From assembly GCA_033763435.1 (NCBI GenBank), contig JANRKN010000143.1:1-22880 (forward strand): a stretch of DNA of 22,880 nt, in the 5' to 3' direction. A program made the translations under genes and the position numbers. The notes below the pieces were generated by a model that was given only the letters and a program-made list of their open reading frames with translations, was not told the origin of the DNA and did not search any database. Below, one piece after another: positions 7,977 to 14,722 of the stretch (within the stretch, counting starts at the first letter, position 1; each line of letters begins with the position of its first letter). Source of the DNA: JANRKN01 sp033763435 (GTDB lineage Bacteria; Planctomycetota; Phycisphaerae; Phycisphaerales; UBA1924).

Positions 7977-9758
7977 ATGCGACGCGCTGTCCCTTGCCTG
8001 CTGCTGCTTCTGGCCGGTTGTGCCCAATCGTCGACCGACGCACAGGTCGAGCGCATCCTCGGGCTCACCTCGGGCTCGATCTCTTCGCGCACGCCCGATC
8101 CGGCACGGGCGCTGACCGATCCGCCCCGGCCGCGCACGTCGTCGCTGTTCGATTCCGACGCGACCAACGAGAACCCGCCGACGGTGAACCCGCCCGCGTC
8201 GGAGATTTCCTTCGAGCCCGCGAAAGAGGCCGCGGAGGTTTCCGCGCGGCTCGATGCGTACGCGCGCGAGGGCTACGAGACGCCGTTCGTCCGCGCGGGC
8301 CAGGGCGAAGAGGTCGGGGTCGCGCCCGATGCCGCGCCGAATGCCGCGCCGGTTCCGGCGACGGGCGCGGAGGCTGAGCCCCTTGTGCTCGACCTGCGCG
8401 AGGCGCTGAAGCAGGCGCAGCGGAGCAGCCGCGAGTATCTGACGGCCGAGGAGGATTACATCCTCGCGGCGATCAATCTGCTGGTGATTCAGAACCGCTG
8501 GTCGCCTCGGATCTTCAACGATCTCTCCGCCGGGCTCGAGGGTTCAGGCTCCAGCGGCAACTTTGACCACACGCTCTCGATCATCAACACGCTGCGCCTG
8601 AGTCAGCGCCTGCCCTTCGGCGGGACGGCCGAGGCGAGGCTCGTCTCGGACCTCACGCGCGATCTGCGCACGCAGGCCTCGGGCTCGTACTCGACCTCGT
8701 CGGCGCTGGTGCTGTCGGCGCGGGTGCCGCTGCTGCGCGGCGCGGGCTCGGTCGCGCGCGAGGACATCATCCAGGCCCAGCGCGATGTCGTCTATCGCGC
8801 GCGCGGCTTCGAGCGCGAACGCCGACGCCTGCTCGTGAGCCTCTCGACCGACTACTTCCAGCTCGTGCAGTCGCTGGCGGAGATTCAGACGCAGCGTCGG
8901 CGGATCGAAGGGCTGGAGCAGTTCCGCGAGTCGACCGAGGCGCGCTTCCAGGCCGGGCGCGTGAGCGAGTTCGAAGTCAACACGATCTCGACCAACATCC
9001 TCGCCCAGCGCGCGAACCTCGCCGAACTGCGCGAGCAGTTTCAGGTCGCGCTCGAACGCTTCCGCGTGCGGCTCGGGCTCGACGCCAAGACGCCGGTGGT
9101 CGTCAAGCCGATCGATATCGAGCTTCAGCCGCCCGCGCTGACGCAGGAGCAGGCCGCGGCGGCGGCGCTTGAGTATCGCCTCGACCTTCAGAACCTGCGC
9201 GACCAGGTCGATGACGCGCGGCGCGACCTCGACAACGCGCGCAACAACACGCTGCCCGACCTGAACCTCGACGGCTCGGTGACGATGCCCACGCGCCCGG
9301 GCGATCGGTCGGGCGTGTTCAGCGTGAGGCCGCGGGACCTGGATTATTCGGTGGGCGCGACGCTGTCCTTGCCGCTGGATCGCGCGGAGGAACGGCTGGG
9401 CGTGCGCACCGCGCTCATCGGCCTCGAGCGCGCGCAGCGCGGGTACGAGCAGGCGCGCGACAACGCGATCGTCAACGTGCGCTCGGCGCTCCGGCGCATC
9501 GACCTCGCGCGCTTCCGGCTTCAGCTCGCGGAAGAGCGCGTGACGATCACGAGGCGAAGGCTGGAAGAACAGACGCTCAAGCAGGCCGAGCTCGAGGCGC
9601 AGCGGATCATCGACTCGACCAACGCCGTCGCCGACGCCGAGAACGAACTGCAGCGGGCGCGCACGGCGCTCCGCACCGCGATCCTCAACTTCCTGCTCGA
9701 GTCCGACCAGCTCCGCGTGTCGAACGAGGGCGACCTCGAACTGCCCAAGGGCCTGTAA
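7977..9758 (+). CDS. TolC-family outer-membrane efflux lipoprotein
   Basis: The 593-residue product is an outer-membrane efflux channel (OEP/TolC superfamily), the exit duct of tripartite export systems. A short lipoprotein signal ends in the lipobox LLAG-C15. A Pro/Ala/Glu-rich linker spans about residues 16-130. Two OEP repeats then alternate long amphipathic coiled-coil helices with short strands. The first runs from LDLREALKQAQ (about 138) to about 360. The second starts at LTQEQAAAAALEYRLDLQNLRDQ and runs to about 575. The long linker after the lipid anchor is unusual for this family. No adaptor (HlyD-type) or inner-membrane pump is encoded next to it, so its partners are probably elsewhere. 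The stop codon lies inside a 16-bp tandem duplication. A hairpin follows. Confidence 0.9.
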   Translation: MRRAVPCLLLLLAGCAQSSTDAQVERILGLTSGSISSRTPDPARALTDPPRPRTSSLFDSDATNENPPTVNPPASEISFEPAKEAAEVSARLDAYAREGYETPFVRAGQGEEVGVAPDAAPNAAPVPATGAEAEPLVLDLREALKQAQRSSREYLTAEEDYILAAINLLVIQNRWSPRIFNDLSAGLEGSGSSGNFDHTLSIINTLRLSQRLPFGGTAEARLVSDLTRDLRTQASGSYSTSSALVLSARVPLLRGAGSVAREDIIQAQRDVVYRARGFERERRRLLVSLSTDYFQLVQSLAEIQTQRRRIEGLEQFRESTEARFQAGRVSEFEVNTISTNILAQRANLAELREQFQVALERFRVRLGLDAKTPVVVKPIDIELQPPALTQEQAAAAALEYRLDLQNLRDQVDDARRDLDNARNNTLPDLNLDGSVTMPTRPGDRSGVFSVRPRDLDYSVGATLSLPLDRAEERLGVRTALIGLERAQRGYEQARDNAIVNVRSALRRIDLARFRLQLAEERVTITRRRLEEQTLKQAELEAQRIIDSTNAVADAENELQRARTALRTAILNFLLESDQLRVSNEGDLELPKGL

Positions 9759-9784
9759 GGCCGGGCACCTGTAAGCCCGGGCAC
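9753..9784 (+). repeat. 16-bp tandem duplication over the stop codon of the efflux gene
   Basis: CTGTAAGGCCGGGCAC at 9753-9768 is followed immediately by CTGTAAGCCCGGGCAC at 9769-9784, 15 of 16 bases identical. The first copy carries the TAA stop. The second copy contributes no coding sequence. It looks like a recent slippage duplication. Confidence 0.8.
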
Positions 9785-9788
9785 GCTG

Positions 9789-9810
9789 TCGGGGCGCCAT
9801 CGGGCCCCGA
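9789..9810. terminator. Candidate bidirectional terminator hairpin
   Basis: TCGGGGC at 9789-9795 pairs perfectly with GCCCCGA at 9804-9810 across an 8-nt loop. It lies between the convergent efflux gene (ends 9758) and glycosyltransferase gene (ends 9837), where a shared terminator is expected. No long T-tract follows (TCACGTTTCG on the plus side), so efficiency is uncertain. Confidence 0.45.
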
Positions 9811-9836
9811 TCACGTTTCGGTTGGGCCCGAGTTGC

Positions 9837-11321
9837 TCACACCGCGGTGACGAGCTTGCGCGCGTTCGCGGCCTTGGCGTAGCTCTCGACGACCTTTTCG
9901 GCGGCGCCTTCCCACGTCAGACGCTGGAGCTCGAACGAGCCGTGCTCGCGGAGGGTCTGGCTCAGCGGCGGGTGGCGCAGGACCGCGACGATCTTGTTGG
10001 CCATCTCGTCGATATCCCAGAAGTCGACCTTGAGCACGTGCGTGAGCACTTCGCTCGCGCCGCTGGTCTTGCTGAGGATGACGGGCACGTCATGATGGAT
10101 CGCCTCGAGCGCGGCCAGGCCGAACGGCTCGGAGACGCTGGGCATGACGTAACAGTCGGCCATCTGGAAGATGCGGTCGACGTCCTTGCCCTTGAGGAAG
10201 CCGGTGAACAGCACCTTGTGCCCGATGCCCAGGTTCGCGGCCATGTCGATCATGCGCAGGGCCATGTCGCCCGAACCGGCGAGCACGAACTTGGCGTTGG
10301 GCACCTTCTCGAGCACGCGCTTGGCCGCGGCGATGAAGTACTCCGGGCCCTTCTGCATCGTGATGCGCCCGAGGAAGAGCACGATCTTGTCGGTGGATTC
10401 GATCTTGCTCTCCGCGGCGGGCTGATAGCTCTCGCGGTCCAGCCCGTTGTAGCAGACGTCGATCTTGCTGGGCGGGATGCCGTAGCGCCGGACGCAGATG
10501 CTCTTGGTGAACTGCGAGACGCAGACGACGCGGTCGGCGCCGTGCATGCCCGCGCGCTCGATGTCGTAGATGCGCTGATTGACGTTGTTGCCCGAGCGGT
10601 CGAACTCGGTGGAGTGGACGTGGACGACGAGCGGGCGCGAGGTGATCTTCGCGAGCGCGAGCGCGGCGGGGAACGTCAGCCAGTCGTGCGCGTGGACGAC
10701 TTCGAACTGTTCCTGGCGCGCGAGGGCGACGACGAGGTTGGAATAGCGCTGCGCATCGCCGAAGAGGTCGGATCCATAGCCCTCGCCCGCGCCGCCGCCC
10801 GAGCCGATGTGCATGGGGCGGGGCCCGGAGGGGGCGTTGTTCGCGGCGAGCGCCGCGGCGGCTTCGAGCGCTGCGCCCGCGGCCGCGGGGTTCAGCTCGC
10901 CCGTGTTGACGTCCAGGCCCATCGCGGCGGCTTCCTCGGCCGTCAGCCCGCTCTTCTTCAGCGCCTCGGGGTCCGTGAGCTGGAACCACGACGTCGGGTT
11001 GAAGCCCGGGTACGGGCTTGTGAACGTCGCGGGGACGCCCTTGAAGATCGCGTGCTTGAAGCCAGCGAGCGGGAGGCCCGAGGGATCGGTGAGCTCATCG
11101 CCCCCGGTGCCGGTCGCGCCCCCGCCCGGGCCCGCGCCGCGGACGGCCAGGGGCGAGAGGAGCTTGACGTGGGTCTGGAGCGCGCGGTTGACGGGCTTGG
11201 GCAGGACGAACACGACCTGATGGCCCGCGCGATCGAGGGCTTTGGTAAGACCGTAACAGGCGACGCCGAGGCCGCCGGCGATAAAGGGCGGGAACTCCCA
11301 GCCCAGCATGAGGATCCGCAT
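9837..11321 (-). CDS. Glycogen-synthase-like / GT4-type glycosyltransferase
   Basis: The 494-residue product is a GT-B fold glycosyltransferase. The N-terminal half starts MRILMLGWEFPPFIAGGLG, close to the donor-binding Gly loop of glycogen synthases, and carries HAHDW (210-214) and HVHSTEFDR (234-242). The C-terminal half is a GT4-type donor domain with LFLGRITMQKG (R319 and K325), VLAGSGDM, and the E-x7-E motif SEPFGLAALE (E398, E406). Residues about 62-190 hold a Gly/Ala/Pro-rich insertion absent from standard members. The frame is open to 11399, but the ATG at 11321 is chosen because GGAG lies 6 nt upstream and the fold begins there. It probably acts in the cytosol on alpha-glucan or surface glycan. 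The substrate cannot be read from sequence. Confidence 0.88.
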   Translation of the reverse strand: MRILMLGWEFPPFIAGGLGVACYGLTKALDRAGHQVVFVLPKPVNRALQTHVKLLSPLAVRGAGPGGGATGTGGDELTDPSGLPLAGFKHAIFKGVPATFTSPYPGFNPTSWFQLTDPEALKKSGLTAEEAAAMGLDVNTGELNPAAAGAALEAAAALAANNAPSGPRPMHIGSGGGAGEGYGSDLFGDAQRYSNLVVALARQEQFEVVHAHDWLTFPAALALAKITSRPLVVHVHSTEFDRSGNNVNQRIYDIERAGMHGADRVVCVSQFTKSICVRRYGIPPSKIDVCYNGLDRESYQPAAESKIESTDKIVLFLGRITMQKGPEYFIAAAKRVLEKVPNAKFVLAGSGDMALRMIDMAANLGIGHKVLFTGFLKGKDVDRIFQMADCYVMPSVSEPFGLAALEAIHHDVPVILSKTSGASEVLTHVLKVDFWDIDEMANKIVAVLRHPPLSQTLREHGSFELQRLTWEGAAEKVVESYAKAANARKLVTAV

Positions 11322-11498
11322 ATCCGACTCCAGAGTACCAGCAGGTCGAGAACGGTGCCCGTACCGGATGGGGGCCTCGCTCACTCGGGGCCCGCGCACA
11401 CGCCGGCGGGGGAAAGATCGATGGGGTGTGGGGAACAGGAGCGCCGTCCGTGCGCCCCGGGGTTGGCCAGGGTGGGCTGGCGAGGTGGGCGGGGGCGG

Positions 11499-12002
11499 TC
11501 AGTCCTCGGCCAGGGCACTCACGTCGCCCAGCTCGCGGAAGGCCGCCTCGTAGGCTAACAGATAGCCTGACGCCAGTTCGACCGCCTTGGGCTCGGCCGG
11601 GCCCAGCAGCGCCGAGGCCGAGATCGGCATCGGCGTGCGGAAGACAAACAGCTTCGATTCGTCGCGGAAATGCTCGGTCGTGATCGGGCCCGTGCTGCTC
11701 GCGCCCCCACCCGCGCCCCCACCCACGCCCATCTCCGCAAGTTCTTCGGCGATCAGCTCTTCGAGCGCATCGCCCGTGTGCATGAGGTCGGCTTCGATCG
11801 AGTGCGAGAGCCAGCGGTCGGGCGTCACCCACGCGACGAACGCGCGGTCGCCCTGGGTCTCGAGCCGGTACCACGCCTCGGCCGAGGCGTGCGGCGCGCG
11901 GGCCAGCAGACGCCCGCCCTCGATGCGAACCTCGCCGAACACTCCCGCGGCGCGGGCCCGCGTGGCCACGGCTTCAAGAAGTTGTCCGCTCGCGTTCGTC
12001 AC
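11499..12002 (-). CDS. Hypothetical protein, 167 residues
   Basis: I do not recognise a family. The product is soluble and acidic, with no signal peptide or membrane helix. It falls into two parts. Residues 1-90 look alpha/beta, with GVFGEVRIEGGRLLARAP, AWYRLETQGDRAFVAWVTPDRWLSHSIE and an acidic helix. A GVGGGAGGGASS linker (about 92-103) leads to a second part with SKLFVFRTPMPIS and a long helix ending in DVSALAED. The pattern resembles small type III secretion chaperone-like or YbjN-like folds, but this is only an impression. The start is GTG with GGAGAGG 8 nt upstream, a good site. It lies 177 bp upstream of the glycosyltransferase, in the same direction, and may share its transcript. Confidence 0.75.
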   Translation of the reverse strand: MTNASGQLLEAVATRARAAGVFGEVRIEGGRLLARAPHASAEAWYRLETQGDRAFVAWVTPDRWLSHSIEADLMHTGDALEELIAEELAEMGVGGGAGGGASSTGPITTEHFRDESKLFVFRTPMPISASALLGPAEPKAVELASGYLLAYEAAFRELGDVSALAED

Positions 12003-12072
12003 CGTCCAAACCTCTCCCGAAATCGGCCACCAGAACGCCCCAAGCGGCTCAATAGTGGACTCGTCAGTCCTG

Positions 12073-12102
12073 ATCTTAACCCTTTGGGCCCGTGGGCGGC
12101 AA
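12073..12102 (-). promoter_or_regulatory. Candidate promoter for the 167-residue protein gene
   Basis: On the minus strand TTGCCG (12097-12102) and TAAGAT (12073-12078) are separated by 18 nt and lie about 70 nt upstream of the GTG at 12002. The fit to a housekeeping promoter is modest. This lies in the longest gene-free stretch of the window (12003-12294), where I see nothing else except the tRNA promoter. Confidence 0.3.
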
Positions 12103-12250
12103 GTCTAGACCGCCGCGAATTCTGGGACGATCCGCCCACGCCAATCTTTCGGCGCGTGAGGGTCGCCGCGAGAGCTCCCGGCTCAGGGTTGGTCGGTCCG
12201 GTCGGGGCCCGACTTGATCGCCCGAGTTGAATGCCGGGGGTCGCGGCGGC

Positions 12251-12280
12251 TTCGACGCGGGCCCAACCGTGGTCTATCAT
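12251..12280 (+). promoter_or_regulatory. Candidate promoter of the tRNA-Leu gene
   Basis: TTCGAC (12251-12256) and TATCAT (12275-12280) are spaced by 18 nt, and the mature tRNA begins 15 nt after the -10. The -10 is followed by CCTCCCC, the same pyrimidine-rich context seen after other TANNNT hexamers in this window. Confidence 0.38.
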
Positions 12281-12294
12281 CCTCCCCACGTCAC

Positions 12295-12378
12295 GCCCAG
12301 GTGGCGAAATTGGCAGACGCACTACCTTGAGGTGGTAGCGCCCGCAAGGGCATGGAGGTTCAAATCCTCTCCTGGGCA
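12295..12378 (+). tRNA. tRNA-Leu, anticodon GAG
   Basis: A complete 84-nt class II tRNA. The acceptor stem GCCCAGG (12295-12301) pairs with CCTGGGC (12371-12377), followed by A73. The anticodon stem CTACC (12322-12326) pairs with GGTAG (12334-12338) around loop TTGAGGT, giving anticodon GAG at 12329-12331, which reads CUC and CUU leucine codons. The long variable arm GCGCCCGCAAGGGCAT and the T-loop GGTTCAAATCC are typical of tRNA-Leu. The CCA end is not encoded (ATT follows), so a CCA-adding enzyme is needed. Confidence 0.95.
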
Positions 12379-12395
12379 TTCTGACTCGGCCGCAG

Positions 12396-12415
12396 GCCCG
12401 CGCACGCGCGTGGGC
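12396..12415 (+). terminator. Hairpin downstream of tRNA-Leu
   Basis: GCCCGCGC (12396-12403) pairs with GCGTGGGC (12408-12415), with one G-U pair, around a 4-nt loop, 17 nt after the tRNA. There is no T-tract. It could end the tRNA transcript or protect its 3' end. A second G/C-rich repeat, GTGGGGGCCC, occurs twice just after it, at 12420-12443. Confidence 0.3.
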
Positions 12416-12471
12416 CCACCGTGGGGGCCCAATGTGGGGGCCCGGACTCGGCCTCCCAACCGAGCCCGCCC

Positions 12472-12900
12472 ATGAAGCTCGGCCTCTCGCTGCAACCTTG
12501 GCCCCGCATCGCCTACCGGCCGCTCTGGTGGGTCGCGCTGCCGGTGAGCATCGCGCTGGTCGGCCAGGTCGTCCGCCATGTCCCGCCGGTGCGCGACGAG
12601 CTCGCGCGACAGATCGCGGCCCTGACCAACACCCAGCGGCTCTGGGCCACGGGCGCCGGGATGCTCATCTCGATCGGGGGCGGCTTCGTCGCGCTGATGG
12701 CGATGACCATCTCGTGGCAGCGCATGGCCCGCGCGGTCCGCGCGGTCGAGGGCTTCGCGTGCGAGCGCTGCCTCCACGATGTCCGCGGCATTCCGACGCC
12801 CGGCGTGTGCCCCGAGTGCGGCGCGGCGTTCGACGCCCACGCCCTCCGCGCGAACTGGATCCGCGTGCGCTTCTATCGCGCGCCCGACGCATCGCGCTGA
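12472..12900 (+). CDS. Small membrane protein with C-terminal zinc ribbon
   Basis: The 142-residue product has two predicted membrane helices (about 18-36 and 60-82). A cytosolic zinc-ribbon motif follows, with C97-x2-C100 and C113-x2-C116 in the pattern CERCLHDVRGI...CPECG. In my experience this CxxC-x4-RG-x-P...CPECG ribbon is common in planctomycete membrane proteins of unknown function. That is knowledge of the group rather than something the sequence proves. The frame extends upstream to 12421, but those residues come from G/C-rich repeats, so the ATG at 12472 (MKLGLSLQPWPRIAYRPLWW) is preferred. No strong ribosome site is visible. The gene converges with the glycosyltransferase array that ends at 12911. 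Function unknown. Confidence 0.78.
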   Translation: MKLGLSLQPWPRIAYRPLWWVALPVSIALVGQVVRHVPPVRDELARQIAALTNTQRLWATGAGMLISIGGGFVALMAMTISWQRMARAVRAVEGFACERCLHDVRGIPTPGVCPECGAAFDAHALRANWIRVRFYRAPDASR

Positions 12901-12910
12901 GGGCCGGGGC

Positions 12911-14722
12911 TTATTGTGCGCACCAGGCACGCCAGGCTTCGCGGAGGGCGCGCTCGAACTCGCGCGCAAAGCGCGGAGCGTCGGACACGACCGAGCTCGC
13001 CAGGCGCGCGCGCAGGCCCAGCGCGGGGTCGGTGCGCAGCGTGCGTCGGCGTTCGCGGTCGCGCGCCAGCTCCACCGCGCGCGCGACGTACCCGTCGGGC
13101 TCGAAGGTCACCAGCTCGGGCAGGCCCGCGACGGTGAGCAGCGAGAGCCCCACGCGCGCGGCATGGCGCGGCTCGCGCGAAGCGAGCGAGACCACCGGCA
13201 CGCCCATGTGCAGCGCCTCGCACGTCGTCGTCGTGCCCGTGTACGGATAGGTGTCGAGCGCGACATCCACGCGCGCGTAGGTTTCCAGGTGCGAGCGCGT
13301 GTCCATCGTCATGGGCAGGATCGTCACGCGATCCGGCGCGATCCCCCCGCGCGCGAACTCGGCGAGGATCCGCCCGCGCGGGCCCGAGAGGCGGTAGTCG
13401 CCCTTGAGTACAAAGCGCGCGCCCGGCACCTCGCGCAGCGCGCGCGCCCACAGCGCGATGATCGCGGGCGAGACTTTGAACACCGAGTTGAACGAGCCGA
13501 ACGAGATCGGCGCGCTCGCGTCGCGGAGGTTGTCGGTCAGCGCGGGCTCGGGGCAGCGGTCGGGCGCGGCGGGCGACGGGGGCGAGTAGCACCACGCGCA
13601 GGGGTCGAGCCGGATGAGGCGCTCGACGTGCAGCGCCTCGGCGCCGGGCGGATCGGCGAGCGCGTCGGTGAGGCGCGCGTCGATCGCGCGCAGGCCCGTC
13701 GTGTTCGGATAGCCGAGGTAGGAGATCATCACCGGCGCGGGCTTGCGCGCGAGCGAGAACAGCCGATGCCCGTTGGTGTGCCCCGAGAGCTCGACGAGCA
13801 CGTCGTGCGCGCCCTCGGTGAGCCGCGCGGCGCAGTCCTTGGGGTGCAGCTTCGCGACGTCGTGGAACTCGTGCGCGAGCGCGCGCAGGCGCTCGGTGGT
13901 CTCGTCGTGCCGCTCGGCGGTCGAGTAGAGCGCGACGTGAAAGCGCGCGCGGTCGAGGTGCGTGAGGATCGGCGTGAGGAAGTAGGAGACGGCGTGCCCG
14001 CGCAGATCGCCCGAGATGAAGGCCAAGCGCAGCGGGCGCTCGGGGTCGGCGCCGCGCTCGAGCTGGCGCGTGAACGCGGGCGGGGGCGTGAGGATCTGGG
14101 CCTCGACGCCGCGCCCGAAGCGCGCGTGCGCGTCGGCGACGTCCTGCGCGCTGGCGCGCGGGTCGTAGTTGAGCGCGAAGGCCAGCAGCGAATCGATCTC
14201 GGGCGTCTCGGGATGCTGCACGATCGCGCGGCGGAGCAGGTCGACCGCGTCGGACGCGCGCGCGGTGTGGAGATAGTGCGAGCCGAGCATCGTGAGATAG
14301 TGCGGCGTCGGCGCGAGCTGCGCCAGCTCGACCAGCAGCGCGTCGGCGGCGGGCTCGTCGTCGGCAAAGAGCAGCGCATCGGCCAGCGCCCAGCGCAGCT
14401 CCGCGTGCAGCGCGGTAATGCTGGGCGCGAGCGACAGGCCCTTGCGCAGCGTGGCGATCGCGGCGCCGATCTGTTTGCGCTTGCGCTGGACGACGCCCAG
14501 CCGGAGCATCAGCTCGGGATCGCCCGGCCTCATCGCAATCGCGCGGCGGAGCGGGTCCTCCGCGGCGTCGAGCAACCCCGAGTCGACATTCAGCCGCGAG
14601 AGCAGTTGCAGCGCGTCGATGTCGCGCGGGTTCTTCTGAAGATGCTTCAGCAGCGGGGGGCGCGCGGCATCGAACGCCCCGGCGCGGATGTGTTCGAGGA
14701 TCGGCGCGAGCGCGGGGTTCAT
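12911..14722 (-). CDS. TPR-containing SPINDLY/OGT-like glycosyltransferase (GT41), copy 1, operon-distal
   Basis: The 603-residue product has an N-terminal TPR superhelix (about 1-200) and a GT41 catalytic region (about 228-600). Key features are H243 in SGDLRGHAVSYF, LVELSGHT (309-316), YLGYPNTTGL (335-344), FGSFNSVFK (F411, N412, K416) and the donor loop GTTTTCEALHMG (496-507). Family members add a single sugar to Ser/Thr of cytosolic proteins (GlcNAc by OGT, fucose by plant SPINDLY). The donor and targets here are unknown. The ATG at 14722 overlaps the stop of the upstream paralogue by 4 bp (ATGA), so translation is probably coupled. The frame is open to 15028, but that stretch is Arg-rich nonsense from the neighbouring gene. 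Last of four tandem copies. The TPRs are more degenerate than in copies 2 and 4. Confidence 0.9.
   Translation of the reverse strand: MNPALAPILEHIRAGAFDAARPPLLKHLQKNPRDIDALQLLSRLNVDSGLLDAAEDPLRRAIAMRPGDPELMLRLGVVQRKRKQIGAAIATLRKGLSLAPSITALHAELRWALADALLFADDEPAADALLVELAQLAPTPHYLTMLGSHYLHTARASDAVDLLRRAIVQHPETPEIDSLLAFALNYDPRASAQDVADAHARFGRGVEAQILTPPPAFTRQLERGADPERPLRLAFISGDLRGHAVSYFLTPILTHLDRARFHVALYSTAERHDETTERLRALAHEFHDVAKLHPKDCAARLTEGAHDVLVELSGHTNGHRLFSLARKPAPVMISYLGYPNTTGLRAIDARLTDALADPPGAEALHVERLIRLDPCAWCYSPPSPAAPDRCPEPALTDNLRDASAPISFGSFNSVFKVSPAIIALWARALREVPGARFVLKGDYRLSGPRGRILAEFARGGIAPDRVTILPMTMDTRSHLETYARVDVALDTYPYTGTTTTCEALHMGVPVVSLASREPRHAARVGLSLLTVAGLPELVTFEPDGYVARAVELARDRERRRTLRTDPALGLRARLASSVVSDAPRFAREFERALREAWRAWCAQ

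Noticed and set aside
11999..12379. 126-residue minus-strand open frame over the tRNA
   Set aside because: It runs antisense through the whole tRNA-Leu gene and has no convincing start or family.
12420..12443. Repeat GTGGGGGCCC as an attachment site next to the tRNA
   Set aside because: The repeat is short, lies outside the tRNA, does not copy the tRNA 3' end, and no integrase is present.
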